Source of the DNA: Anaerolineales bacterium
GTDB taxonomy: Bacteria > Chloroflexota > Anaerolineae > Anaerolineales > Villigracilaceae
Direction: 5' to 3'
DNA: 9,739 nucleotides
NCBI GenBank assembly: GCA_028689195.1
Contig: JAQTWR010000072.1
Span: 1 to 9,739 of the forward strand
Positions 1 to 6,146 of this stretch are shown piece by piece (within the stretch, counting starts at the first letter, position 1; the number at the start of each line of letters is the position of its first letter). The translations under genes and the position numbers were made by a program. The notes beneath the pieces were generated by a model that was not told the origin of the DNA, did not search any database, and worked only from the letters and a program-made list of their open reading frames with translations.

Positions 1-1294
1 GGAGCGCGTTAAATTCCCGCGCGCGGCGACGGAGCAATATCGCAAACTGGTTCCGCCTTCGTTTACGTTTCACGCGCGCGACCCGAAATTCGATAAAACG
101 ATTCCGCAGGACAGCCCAGTCATCGTCACGGCAAGTTCCGCGCCCGATATTCTCGATCCTATAACGGGTCGGGAACGCCGCGCAGAATCAGCGGACATTG
201 CGCGCATCGCGCACCTGATCAACGAACTTCCCGGCTATGACGTTTTTTCCATTTCCACTTTAGCCGAAGACGCGCCCGCGGATCAATTCACCGTTTCGCG
301 TTTGTATCCCGCGCTCAAGTATTGCCTGAAACCGATTCGCGTCACCACCAAAGACCGCGCCGACGCAGACTCGGTGATGAAGATGGCGTATATCGTCGCG
401 GGCGGCGAGGCGGCGTACAAGGAACATCCGTTTTTGACGCATCACTATTGTCCCGTTGTTTCGCCGCTGACGATGGACAATCTTTCCACCGAGATGGTCA
501 TGTATTACGCGAAGGAAGGTTTGCCCGTCTACCCGACCATTGTGCCAAACGCGGGGTTGACTTCGCCGATGTCTATTGCGGGGACGCTGGCGCAAGGCAA
601 CGCGGAATTTCTGGCTACCTTGGTTTTGATGCAAATGGTCAAAGCGGGTACGCCCGCCATTTACGCCACGCTCGGCACCGTCGCCGATATGCGGACGGGC
701 GCGTACGCTTCGGGCGGAATCGAGTGCGGGATGCTGCACATGGCGTTCGCGCAGATGGCGCATTTCTATAATCTCCCATGCGGGGGCTACATTGGCTTGA
801 CAAACGCCAAAGTGAACGACGCGCAGGCGGGATACGAAACGGGCATGTCTGCCGTTGGCGGATTGCTCAGCGGTATGGATATGTTCAACATCGGCGGTTT
901 GATTGACGCGCTGAAAACCTTTGATTTTGCCAAAGCCGTGATTGACGACGAGATCGCGCAGAACATGAAGCGCATGAAACGCGGAATCAGTTTCAGCGAA
1001 GACGATCTCGCGCTGCCGCTCATCAAAGAAATCGGACCGGGCGGATCGTTCATTACCGCCAGGCACACCATCAGCCGCATGAAAACCGAAGCCGTAATGA
1101 CCAAAATGGCAGACCGCGATACGCGCTCCATTTGGGAAAAACGCGGCGCGACCGATATTCAGACCCGCGCGATGAAGAAGGTCAAAGCGGTGATGGCGGC
1201 GAATACGCAGTCTTTGCTCGCGCCCGAAGCGGACGAGAAAATCCGCGCCGAATTCGCGGGACTCGTCGCAGGCGATTTGAAACCGATTGAGTAA
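1..1294 (+). CDS. MttB-superfamily corrinoid methyltransferase (trimethylamine/betaine type), 5'-truncated
   Basis: This gene enters the window already in progress. The reading frame is open from base 2, giving about 430 residues before a TAA at 1292-1294, so perhaps 40-70 N-terminal residues are missing relative to a usual length near 480-500. Family-like segments include DPITGRERRAESADIARIAH near the start of the visible part, the barrel segment MSIAGTLAQGNAEFLA, the stretch TVADMRTGAYASGG, and LTNAKVNDAQAGYETG. MttB-family enzymes transfer a methyl group from a quaternary or tertiary amine to a corrinoid protein in the cytoplasm. Pyrrolysine-type MttB carries an in-frame amber codon. None interrupts this frame, so this is the non-pyrrolysine branch, whose characterised members act on glycine betaine, proline betaine, carnitine and similar compounds. 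The actual substrate cannot be read from sequence. No corrinoid protein gene lies in the window, though one may lie upstream. The family call is secure and the substrate is unknown. Confidence 0.88.
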   Translation, partial: ERVKFPRAATEQYRKLVPPSFTFHARDPKFDKTIPQDSPVIVTASSAPDILDPITGRERRAESADIARIAHLINELPGYDVFSISTLAEDAPADQFTVSRLYPALKYCLKPIRVTTKDRADADSVMKMAYIVAGGEAAYKEHPFLTHHYCPVVSPLTMDNLSTEMVMYYAKEGLPVYPTIVPNAGLTSPMSIAGTLAQGNAEFLATLVLMQMVKAGTPAIYATLGTVADMRTGAYASGGIECGMLHMAFAQMAHFYNLPCGGYIGLTNAKVNDAQAGYETGMSAVGGLLSGMDMFNIGGLIDALKTFDFAKAVIDDEIAQNMKRMKRGISFSEDDLALPLIKEIGPGGSFITARHTISRMKTEAVMTKMADRDTRSIWEKRGATDIQTRAMKKVKAVMAANTQSLLAPEADEKIRAEFAGLVAGDLKPIE

Positions 1295-1318
1295 ATCAAA
1301 AAAGAAATTGGAGATTTT

Positions 1319-1939
1319 ATGTTAAAGATATTCAAACGCAAGGAAGATAAGTTTCATAAGTTAATAGAAGATCAGGCGCTGATTGCCTACGAAGGATTGA
1401 AACTGCTGGTCAAGTATCTTGAAACGCTGGAGCCTGAAGTTGCCGAGCAGTTGTCGCTCAAAGAAAAAGAAGCCGACGAAGTGCGGCGCATTTTGATTGA
1501 CGAATTGAATCACACCTTTGTCACGCCGTTCGACCGCGAAGATATTTTCTCGCTCTCGCGTTCGATTGACGACGTGATAGATTACGCCGACAGCACCGTC
1601 GCCGAAATGGCGATCTTGAACGTCAAATCCACGCCGTATATGTTGCGCATCGCTTCGCTGCTGAAAGACGCGGCGTATGAAATCTATCACGCGGTTCAGC
1701 GCCTTCCCAAAAATCCAAGCGTAGCCACCGAACACGCCCAGCGCGCGAAGGCTTTGGAAAATCGCGTGGAAGCCGTTTACCGCGAAGCCGTGGCGGCGTT
1801 GTTCAGCGGACCCGAAGATATTCATCATGTGGTCGAGATGCTCAAAATGCGCGAGGTTTATCGCCACCTGTCCAATGCGGCAGATCGCGGAGACGAAGCC
1901 GCAAACACCATCGCCGATATTGTCGTGAAGAAAACATAG
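1319..1939 (+). CDS. DUF47 / PhoU-like phosphate transport regulator
   Basis: This 206-residue all-helical protein matches the DUF47 family (PhoU-related, often called a phosphate transport regulator), whose genes usually sit directly beside PiT permease genes. Visible marks are the basic start MLKIFKRKEDKF, an ExxxD motif (E49/D53), the conserved stretch TFVTPFDREDIFSLSRSIDD (residues 66-85), the acidic DDVIDYAD at 84-91, and the PhoU-like ending ADRGDEAANTIADIV (188-202). PhoU proteins bind metal clusters through such acidic motifs. No signal peptide or membrane segment is seen, so it should be cytosolic and act on the neighbouring transporter, though its exact role is poorly defined in the family. 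The ATG at 1319 is preceded by GGAG at 1310-1313 with a 5-nt spacer. Its stop lies 4 bp before the PiT start, indicating one transcript. Length is normal. Confidence 0.92.
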   Translation: MLKIFKRKEDKFHKLIEDQALIAYEGLKLLVKYLETLEPEVAEQLSLKEKEADEVRRILIDELNHTFVTPFDREDIFSLSRSIDDVIDYADSTVAEMAILNVKSTPYMLRIASLLKDAAYEIYHAVQRLPKNPSVATEHAQRAKALENRVEAVYREAVAALFSGPEDIHHVVEMLKMREVYRHLSNAADRGDEAANTIADIVVKKT

Positions 1940-1943
1940 CCAG

Positions 1944-2930
1944 ATGTTTGCTTCTAATTTGTTGACCTTTGTCGTCGTTCTGGCGTTGAGTTTTGTATTC
2001 TTGAACGCGATGCGCGATTCGGGCGTGATTGTGGCGACGATGATTTCCTCGCGCGCTTTCAGTCCGCGCACCGCGCTTGGCATGACCGCCGTCGCCGAGT
2101 TTATTGGACCGCTGTTGTTCGGCGCGACCGTTGCGCGAACCATCGGCGGCGATATTGTAGATTCGCATGTCCTCACGCTGCAGGCGATTATGGCGGGGCT
2201 GCTCGGCGCGCTGGTGTGGAATCTCATCACCTGGTTTTTTGGCATCCCCAGCAGTTCGTCTCACGCGTTGATCGGCGGGCTGACGGGCGCGGTTTTAATT
2301 TCTGCGGGCGTAGACGCGCTTAAACTCAAGGGCTTTTATAAAGTGTTGATCGCGCTGTTTGCGTCGCCGATTATTGGTTTTGTCTTTGGCTTCATCGTTT
2401 TACGGGTCGTTCATTTTTTTGCGCGGGACGCCACGCCGCGCGTCAATTGGTTTTTCAAGCGCGGACAATTTTTGACCACCACGGCGCTGGCTTTGAGCTA
2501 TGGCGCCAATGACGGGCAAAAACTGATCGGCGTAATCACCTTGAGTTTGATTGTGGGCGGACATTTGGATAAATTCGATATTCCCCTCTGGGTGACGCTG
2601 TGCAGCGCATCGGCGATGGCTTTTGGGGCTTTGCTCGGCGGCTGGCGGTTGATTCGCACTTTGGGCGGCAAGTTTTATAAGATTCGCCCCGTGCATAGTT
2701 TTGCGGCGCAGTTGACTTCCGCGTCGGTGATTCTAACCGCGTCGTTGACGGGACTTCCGGTCAGCACTACGCAAGTGGTCAGCTCCGCGATTATTGGCGT
2801 GGGTTCTTCGGAACGGCTTGGCAAGGTCCGCTGGGGGGTTGCGGGCGATATTCTCACGGCATGGATTGTCACCATCCCCATCAGCGCGTTATTTGCCGCG
2901 GCTTTTTATTGGCTGCTTGCGCGCATGTAA
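1944..2930 (+). CDS. pit: PiT-family inorganic phosphate permease
   Basis: This 328-residue, very hydrophobic protein is an inorganic phosphate transporter of the PiT family, which moves phosphate (often as a metal-phosphate complex) across the cytoplasmic membrane with H+ or Na+. The family's inverted-repeat signatures are visible. The first half has FLNAMRDSGVIVATMISSRA (19-37) and WFFGIPSSSSHALIGG (97-112). The second half has LSYGANDGQKLIGV (184-197) and TGLPVSTTQVVSSAIIG (269-285). About eight to ten membrane segments can be drawn. The first signature is unusual: the common NGxxDxxN pattern reads NAMRDSGV here, keeping Asp25 but with Val28 in place of the second Asn. The gene begins 4 bp after the DUF47 stop with no strong Shine-Dalgarno sequence, so translation is probably coupled. 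Family assignment is firm, and phosphate is the expected substrate. Confidence 0.93.
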   Translation: MFASNLLTFVVVLALSFVFLNAMRDSGVIVATMISSRAFSPRTALGMTAVAEFIGPLLFGATVARTIGGDIVDSHVLTLQAIMAGLLGALVWNLITWFFGIPSSSSHALIGGLTGAVLISAGVDALKLKGFYKVLIALFASPIIGFVFGFIVLRVVHFFARDATPRVNWFFKRGQFLTTTALALSYGANDGQKLIGVITLSLIVGGHLDKFDIPLWVTLCSASAMAFGALLGGWRLIRTLGGKFYKIRPVHSFAAQLTSASVILTASLTGLPVSTTQVVSSAIIGVGSSERLGKVRWGVAGDILTAWIVTIPISALFAAAFYWLLARM

Positions 2931-2956
2931 TTCATTACGCCGTTCCCCGTCAAGTT

Positions 2957-3024
2957 GTCACCCTGAGCGTTAGCGAAGGGTCTTTGAGACTATCGTAAAG
3001 ATTCCTCGCTCCGCTCGGAATGAC
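2957..3024. repeat. 68-bp interspersed palindromic repeat with nested hairpins
   Basis: The ends are imperfect inverted repeats. The left arm begins GTCACCCTGAGCG, and the right arm read in reverse complement begins GTCATTCCGAGCG. The match continues inward over about 26 bases (left 2957-2983, right 2999-3024) around a 15-nt AT-rich centre. Each arm also carries its own small palindrome: CCCT/AGGG (2961-2964 with 2977-2980) on the left and TTCC/GGAA (3002-3005 with 3017-3020) on the right. I recognise this as the type of element often scattered between genes in Chloroflexota and other environmental genomes, comparable to REP/BIME or small non-autonomous elements. Only one copy is present here, so its repeated nature rests on recall. 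Confidence 0.6.
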
Positions 3025-3086
3025 ATTGGCGAGAGGAAAAAAACAAAAAGATCTTCTTTATGCTGTATTCATTCCCTTCGATTATT

Positions 3087-3118
3087 AATTCAAAGTTTGG
3101 AATGTTTGACTTTGAATT
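3087..3118. promoter_or_regulatory. Candidate operator: perfect 10-bp inverted repeat over the -35 box
   Basis: AATTCAAAGT (3087-3096) and its exact reverse complement ACTTTGAATT (3109-3118) are separated by 12 bp. The arm centres are 22 bp apart, about two helical turns, as expected for a dimeric regulator contacting one DNA face. The right arm overlaps the predicted -35 hexamer (3106-3111), so a bound protein would block or recruit RNA polymerase. It does not resemble the classical Pho box direct repeats. There is no T-run immediately after the right arm that would make a clear RNA terminator, and the arms are AT-rich, which suits a DNA-binding site better than an RNA hairpin. The regulator is unknown. 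Confidence 0.5.
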
Positions 3119-3134
3119 TTTATAATGCTACAAT
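3106..3134 (+). promoter_or_regulatory. Predicted sigma70-type promoter of the ABC importer genes
   Basis: A -35 box TTGACT (3106-3111) is followed after exactly 17 bp by TACAAT (3129-3134), which is preceded by TG at 3126-3127 (extended -10, TGCTACAAT). Each hexamer is one mismatch from consensus. Transcription would begin near 3141 and leave a leader of about 100 nt before the binding-protein ATG. A TATAAT at 3121-3126 also lies here, but it is only 9 bp from TTGACT and has no other good -35, so it is the weaker candidate. Confidence 0.65.
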
Positions 3135-3241
3135 ACGCAAAGTTTCTAAAGATTGGAGGCGCTCTGGAAAAGATAAAATATGGTTGTTTAGTTCGTCCGA
3201 TCAAGTCAAAGTAAAAAATCACATAAAGGAGATAAAGAGAA

Positions 3242-4318
3242 ATGCGCACTAAAAGTTTCGTGTATCAATTATTTGCCCTGTTCGTGATTGCAGCTACCGT
3301 TCTGTCTGCATGTGGCGGCGCTGCCCCAAAATCGGAGAGTGAACTGAACGTTATAGCTCTTCCGCCCGATTGGTGTAACTACGGTAAGGTCATTGAGGCG
3401 TTCAAAGCCAAATACCCCAACATCAAGGTCAATGAACTGAACCCCGACGCCGGCTCAGGCGATGAAATCGAAGCCATCAAAGCGAATAAAGACAACAAGG
3501 GACCGCAAGCTCCCGACGTCGTTGATATTGGCTTCTCTTTCGGCGAAGCGAACAAAGACTTGTTCATGCCGTATAAAGTATCCACTTGGGATACCATCCC
3601 CGCTGGAATGAAAAGCCCGGACGGTTACTGGTATGGCGACTACTTCGGCGTAATGGCTTTCCTCGTCAATACCGACGTCCAACCCGACGTCCCGCAAGAC
3701 TGGGGCGATTTGCTCGACCCGAAATACAAGGGACAGGTTGCTCAATCTGGCGATCCGCGCACATCCAACCAGGCTATTCAGGCTGTTCAAGCCGCTGCGC
3801 TTGGCAATGGCGGCACGCTTGACGACGTCAAACCCGGTTTGGATTTCTTTGCCCAATTAAATCAGGCTGGCAATCTTATTCCTTTGATCGCCAATAACGG
3901 CTTGGTTGCCAAGGGCGAAATCCCCGTCCGCCTCACTTGGGACTATAACGGTCTCGCCGCGATCGATTCATTCGCCGGCAACCCCAAAGCGACATTGGTT
4001 ATCCCCAAGACCGGTCAATTTGCGGGCGTGTACGTACAGGCGATCAGCGCCTACGCGCCTCACCCCGAAAACGCCAAATTGTGGATGGAATTCCTCTACT
4101 CGGATGCAGGTCAGCTGCTTTGGATGGAAGGCTACTGCCACCCCGCCCGCGAATCTGACATGCGCGCCCGCGGCGTTGTTCCCGCTGAACTTTCCGCAAA
4201 GCTGCCCGACGTCTCTCAAGCGGTATTCCCGACTTCCGATCAGCTTGTGAAGGCGAAAGAAACCATCACCACCCAATGGGATGCAGTGGTCGGCGTTGAT
4301 ATTCAAAAAGCCCCGTAA
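3242..4318 (+). CDS. ABC importer substrate-binding lipoprotein (polyamine/phosphonate/ferric type)
   Basis: This 358-residue extracellular solute-binding protein starts with a lipoprotein signal: basic MRTK, a hydrophobic core, then lipobox LSAC with Cys24 as the lipidated residue, followed by a GG linker. The mature part matches the SBP_bac_6/8-like clan. PDVVDIGFSF (91-100) and WGDLLDPKYKGQVA (154-167) correspond to the common 'W.DLLDPKYKGKVA' segment, followed by IPVRLTWDYN (227-236), GQFAGVYVQAISAYAPHPENAKLWMEFL in the C-terminal lobe, and EGYCHPAR (296-303). It delivers a small ligand to the permeases encoded next. It lacks the adjacent tyrosine pair of classic ferric-binding proteins, with only Tyr235 near that place, so polyamine-, phosphonate- or phosphoester-like ligands are more likely than Fe(III). 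This is an inference. The mature protein has just two other cysteines, Cys45 and Cys299. The ATG at 3242 has AAAGGAG 10 nt upstream. Confidence 0.9.
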   Translation: MRTKSFVYQLFALFVIAATVLSACGGAAPKSESELNVIALPPDWCNYGKVIEAFKAKYPNIKVNELNPDAGSGDEIEAIKANKDNKGPQAPDVVDIGFSFGEANKDLFMPYKVSTWDTIPAGMKSPDGYWYGDYFGVMAFLVNTDVQPDVPQDWGDLLDPKYKGQVAQSGDPRTSNQAIQAVQAAALGNGGTLDDVKPGLDFFAQLNQAGNLIPLIANNGLVAKGEIPVRLTWDYNGLAAIDSFAGNPKATLVIPKTGQFAGVYVQAISAYAPHPENAKLWMEFLYSDAGQLLWMEGYCHPARESDMRARGVVPAELSAKLPDVSQAVFPTSDQLVKAKETITTQWDAVVGVDIQKAP

Positions 4319-4341
4319 CCGCTAAATTTGTTCAATTTTTG

Positions 4342-4369
4342 CGAGACCCTGCCGCTTGGCGGGGTCTCG
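4342..4369. promoter_or_regulatory. Stable hairpin between binding-protein and permease genes
   Basis: CGAGACCC (4342-4349) pairs with GGGTCTCG (4362-4369). One T-G pair and GCC/GGC extend the stem to 12 pairs around a GCTT loop (4354-4357). No T-run follows on either strand, so it is not a standard intrinsic terminator. Hairpins at this place in importer operons (as in malE-malF) commonly protect the 3' end of the binding-protein mRNA or cause partial termination, which makes the binding protein more abundant than the permeases. That role is inferred here. Confidence 0.6.
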
Positions 4370-4404
4370 TCACAGCAAGACCGGCATTGTGAGGTATTTC
4401 AATT

Positions 4405-5295
4405 ATGACCCAAAACGTCCTGTCTGCCTTTAAGGGGAAGGTGTCCGCGTCCAATTATAAAAATTGGATCGGCGTAGCGCCTTTTTTTCTGTTTGCGATC
4501 TTGTTTATCTTTTTGCCGTCCATTCGACTATTTGTGGACAGCTTCAAAGATAACAACGGTCATTTTACGTTTGCAAATATTCTGCAGCTTTTTTCCGAGC
4601 CTTACATCCTCAATGCGTATGCATTAAGTATCAAGATTAGCGCAGTAACGGCGCTTGGCGGGGCTATTCTGGGCTTCTTACTGGCTTATTCGGTCACCGT
4701 TGGAAATCTTCCCAAGCCGATGCGCTCGATCCTCATCACCTTTTCCGGCGTCGCTTCCAACTTTGCGGGCGTGCCGTTGGCGTTTGCCTTCGTCTCCACT
4801 TTAGGACGCACAGGTTTCATCACGATATTATTCAAGGACGTCTTTGGTTTGGATATATATCAATCGGGATTTAATCTATATGGGTTTGCGGGATTAAGTC
4901 TGGTCTATATGTATTTTCAATTTCCTTTGATGGTGTTGATCATGGCGCCCGCGCTGGACGGATTGAAGAAGGAATGGCGCGAAGCCTCCGAAAACCTTGG
5001 GGCAAGCGCCATGCAATACTGGATTTATATCGCCCTGCCCGTTCTTTTGCCCTCCATATTGGGCGCGACCATTTTGTTGTTTGGCAATGCGTTTGGCGCA
5101 TACGCTACGGCTTACGCGCTGACGGGCGGCAGAATTGGCATCGTTACGATTCAAGTTGGCGCGCAAATCCGCGGCGACGTTCTTCACAATCCCGGGCTTG
5201 GATACGCTATGGCAATGGGCATGGTCTTTATTATGGCTATCTCTCTGGCTGGGTATTCATGGCTGCAAGCTAAAACCGAAAGGTGGCTCAAATGA
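4405..5295 (+). CDS. ABC importer permease, first subunit (PotB-like)
   Basis: This 296-residue inner-membrane protein is a binding-protein-dependent transport permease. About six membrane helices are visible, including residues 22-40, 74-95, 113-133, 158-183, 208-230 and 265-285. The cytoplasmic EAA loop, which docks to the ATPase, reads EASENLGASAMQYWIYIALP (193-212), with the family's conserved Gly199 and the I..LP ending. Length and the presence of a second, similar permease immediately after it fit the PotB-like position of a heterodimeric channel. The ATG at 4405 follows GAGG at 4391-4394, a longish 10-nt spacing. The gene is 86 bp after the binding-protein stop, with a hairpin between. 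Its TGA overlaps the next gene's ATG (ATGA), so the two permeases are translationally coupled. The substrate cannot be deduced from the permease alone. Confidence 0.92.
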   Translation: MTQNVLSAFKGKVSASNYKNWIGVAPFFLFAILFIFLPSIRLFVDSFKDNNGHFTFANILQLFSEPYILNAYALSIKISAVTALGGAILGFLLAYSVTVGNLPKPMRSILITFSGVASNFAGVPLAFAFVSTLGRTGFITILFKDVFGLDIYQSGFNLYGFAGLSLVYMYFQFPLMVLIMAPALDGLKKEWREASENLGASAMQYWIYIALPVLLPSILGATILLFGNAFGAYATAYALTGGRIGIVTIQVGAQIRGDVLHNPGLGYAMAMGMVFIMAISLAGYSWLQAKTERWLK

Positions 5296-6125
5296 ATCTA
5301 TCGGCGCGTTTACGCAACATCCCTTTTTGGAGTTGGATTTGGTTTATTCTGGGCGCGTTATATTTCGTCCTGCCGCTGTACGCCACGTTGGATTTTTCCC
5401 TGCGAATGGAACGCGGAGTCGTTGGATTCAAAGCGTATCAAAGTTCCTTTGAAGACCCCGAATTTCTGCGGACATTTGGTTACTCGGCTCTCATTGCGGT
5501 TGTCACCATTCTTGCCAGCGCCCTCCTCACTATTCCAACCGCTTATTGGATCCGATTGAAACTGCCTCAGGCGCGGCGGATTGTGGAATTCATAACGCTC
5601 ATGCCCTTTGTCGTGCCCGCCATTATCCTTGTGTTTGGTTTGATCCGCATTTACAGCGCGCCTCTCACAATTCCCTTTACGGATATTGTCCTGATGCCGG
5701 CTCTTACCACCTTTAAATTCGGCACGAATATTTTAGTTGTGGCTGGCTATATGGTTTTAGGGTTGCCTTATATGTATCGCTCTGTAGATACGGGCATGCG
5801 TACGGTTGGCGTTCACACCCTGACCGAAGCCGCGCAAAGTTTGGGCGCAAACTGGTACGTAATTATCACGCAGGTGATCCTTCCCAATCTGCGCTCTGCG
5901 CTGTTGAGCGGCGCCTTGTTGACTTTCGCCATTGTGATTGGCGAAGTGGTACTGGCGTCGTTTTTGGGCGTTCCCGCTTTTGGACCGTACCTGTTCTTAT
6001 TGGGGCAGCATCGCGCATTTGAACCCGCCGCGCTTTCGTTTACGACCTTCCTGATGACCTGGGCTGCCATGGGCATCATCCAATTAGTCACAGGTGGGCA
6101 GGGGCAAGCCTCTGGCGCTCATTAA
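5292..6125 (+). CDS. ABC importer permease, second subunit (PotC-like)
   Basis: This is the second transmembrane subunit of the importer, 277 residues from the ATG at 5292. I choose that start over the in-frame GTG at 5283 because it overlaps the previous stop in the typical ATGA arrangement and has AGGTGG (5281-5286) 5 nt upstream. Six helices are apparent (for example 14-34, 63-85, 100-120, 144-165, 199-222 and 247-267). The EAA loop reads EAAQSLGANWYVIITQVILP (179-198) and keeps Glu179, Gly185 and the LP ending, which contact the ATPase. It would form a heterodimeric channel with the preceding permease. The C-terminus is short and polar (GGQGQASGAH). The ATPase gene begins 21 bp downstream. 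Confidence 0.92.
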   Translation: MNLSARLRNIPFWSWIWFILGALYFVLPLYATLDFSLRMERGVVGFKAYQSSFEDPEFLRTFGYSALIAVVTILASALLTIPTAYWIRLKLPQARRIVEFITLMPFVVPAIILVFGLIRIYSAPLTIPFTDIVLMPALTTFKFGTNILVVAGYMVLGLPYMYRSVDTGMRTVGVHTLTEAAQSLGANWYVIITQVILPNLRSALLSGALLTFAIVIGEVVLASFLGVPAFGPYLFLLGQHRAFEPAALSFTTFLMTWAAMGIIQLVTGGQGQASGAH

Positions 6126-6146
6126 ATCTTTGACGGAGAATTGATA

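Larger units (their letters stand above)
2931..3241. other. Intergenic region between phosphate permease and ABC importer
   Basis: These 311 bp contain no convincing gene on either strand. From left to right they hold a GC-rich palindromic repeat (2957-3024), an A-rich stretch (3035-3055), an AT-rich inverted repeat (3087-3118), a good sigma70-type promoter (3106-3134), and a leader of about 100 nt ending in a Shine-Dalgarno sequence (AAAGGAG, 3225-3231) 10 nt before the binding-protein start. I see no canonical hairpin-plus-T-run terminator for the PiT gene. The repeat hairpin may end or protect that transcript instead. No tRNA, known riboswitch fold or CRISPR repeat is visible. Confidence 0.8.

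Noticed and set aside
260..1066. Long minus-strand open frame of 268 codons opposite the methyltransferase gene
   Set aside because: Its translation is rich in His and Arg with no family motif, as expected for the antisense of a GCG-rich gene, while the plus frame carries clear MttB motifs.
1361..2245. Minus-strand open frame of 294 codons across the DUF47 and PiT genes
   Set aside because: It spans two well-supported genes on the other strand, has no recognisable domain and no good ribosome binding site.
3087..3118. Pho box in the importer promoter
   Set aside because: The element is an inverted repeat with AATTCAAAGT arms, not the direct CTGTCAT-like repeats recognised by PhoB.
3121..3126. 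TATAAT as the -10 box of the importer promoter
   Set aside because: It lies only 9 bp from TTGACT and has no other -35 at 16-18 bp. The TACAAT at 3129 has exactly 17-bp spacing and an extended TG.
3155..3214. Possible leader peptide in the binding-protein leader, after GGAGG at 3155-3159
   Set aside because: The only nearby frame needs a CTG start (3164), encodes about 16 residues with no attenuator-like codon run, and the nearby ATG (3180) yields only three codons.
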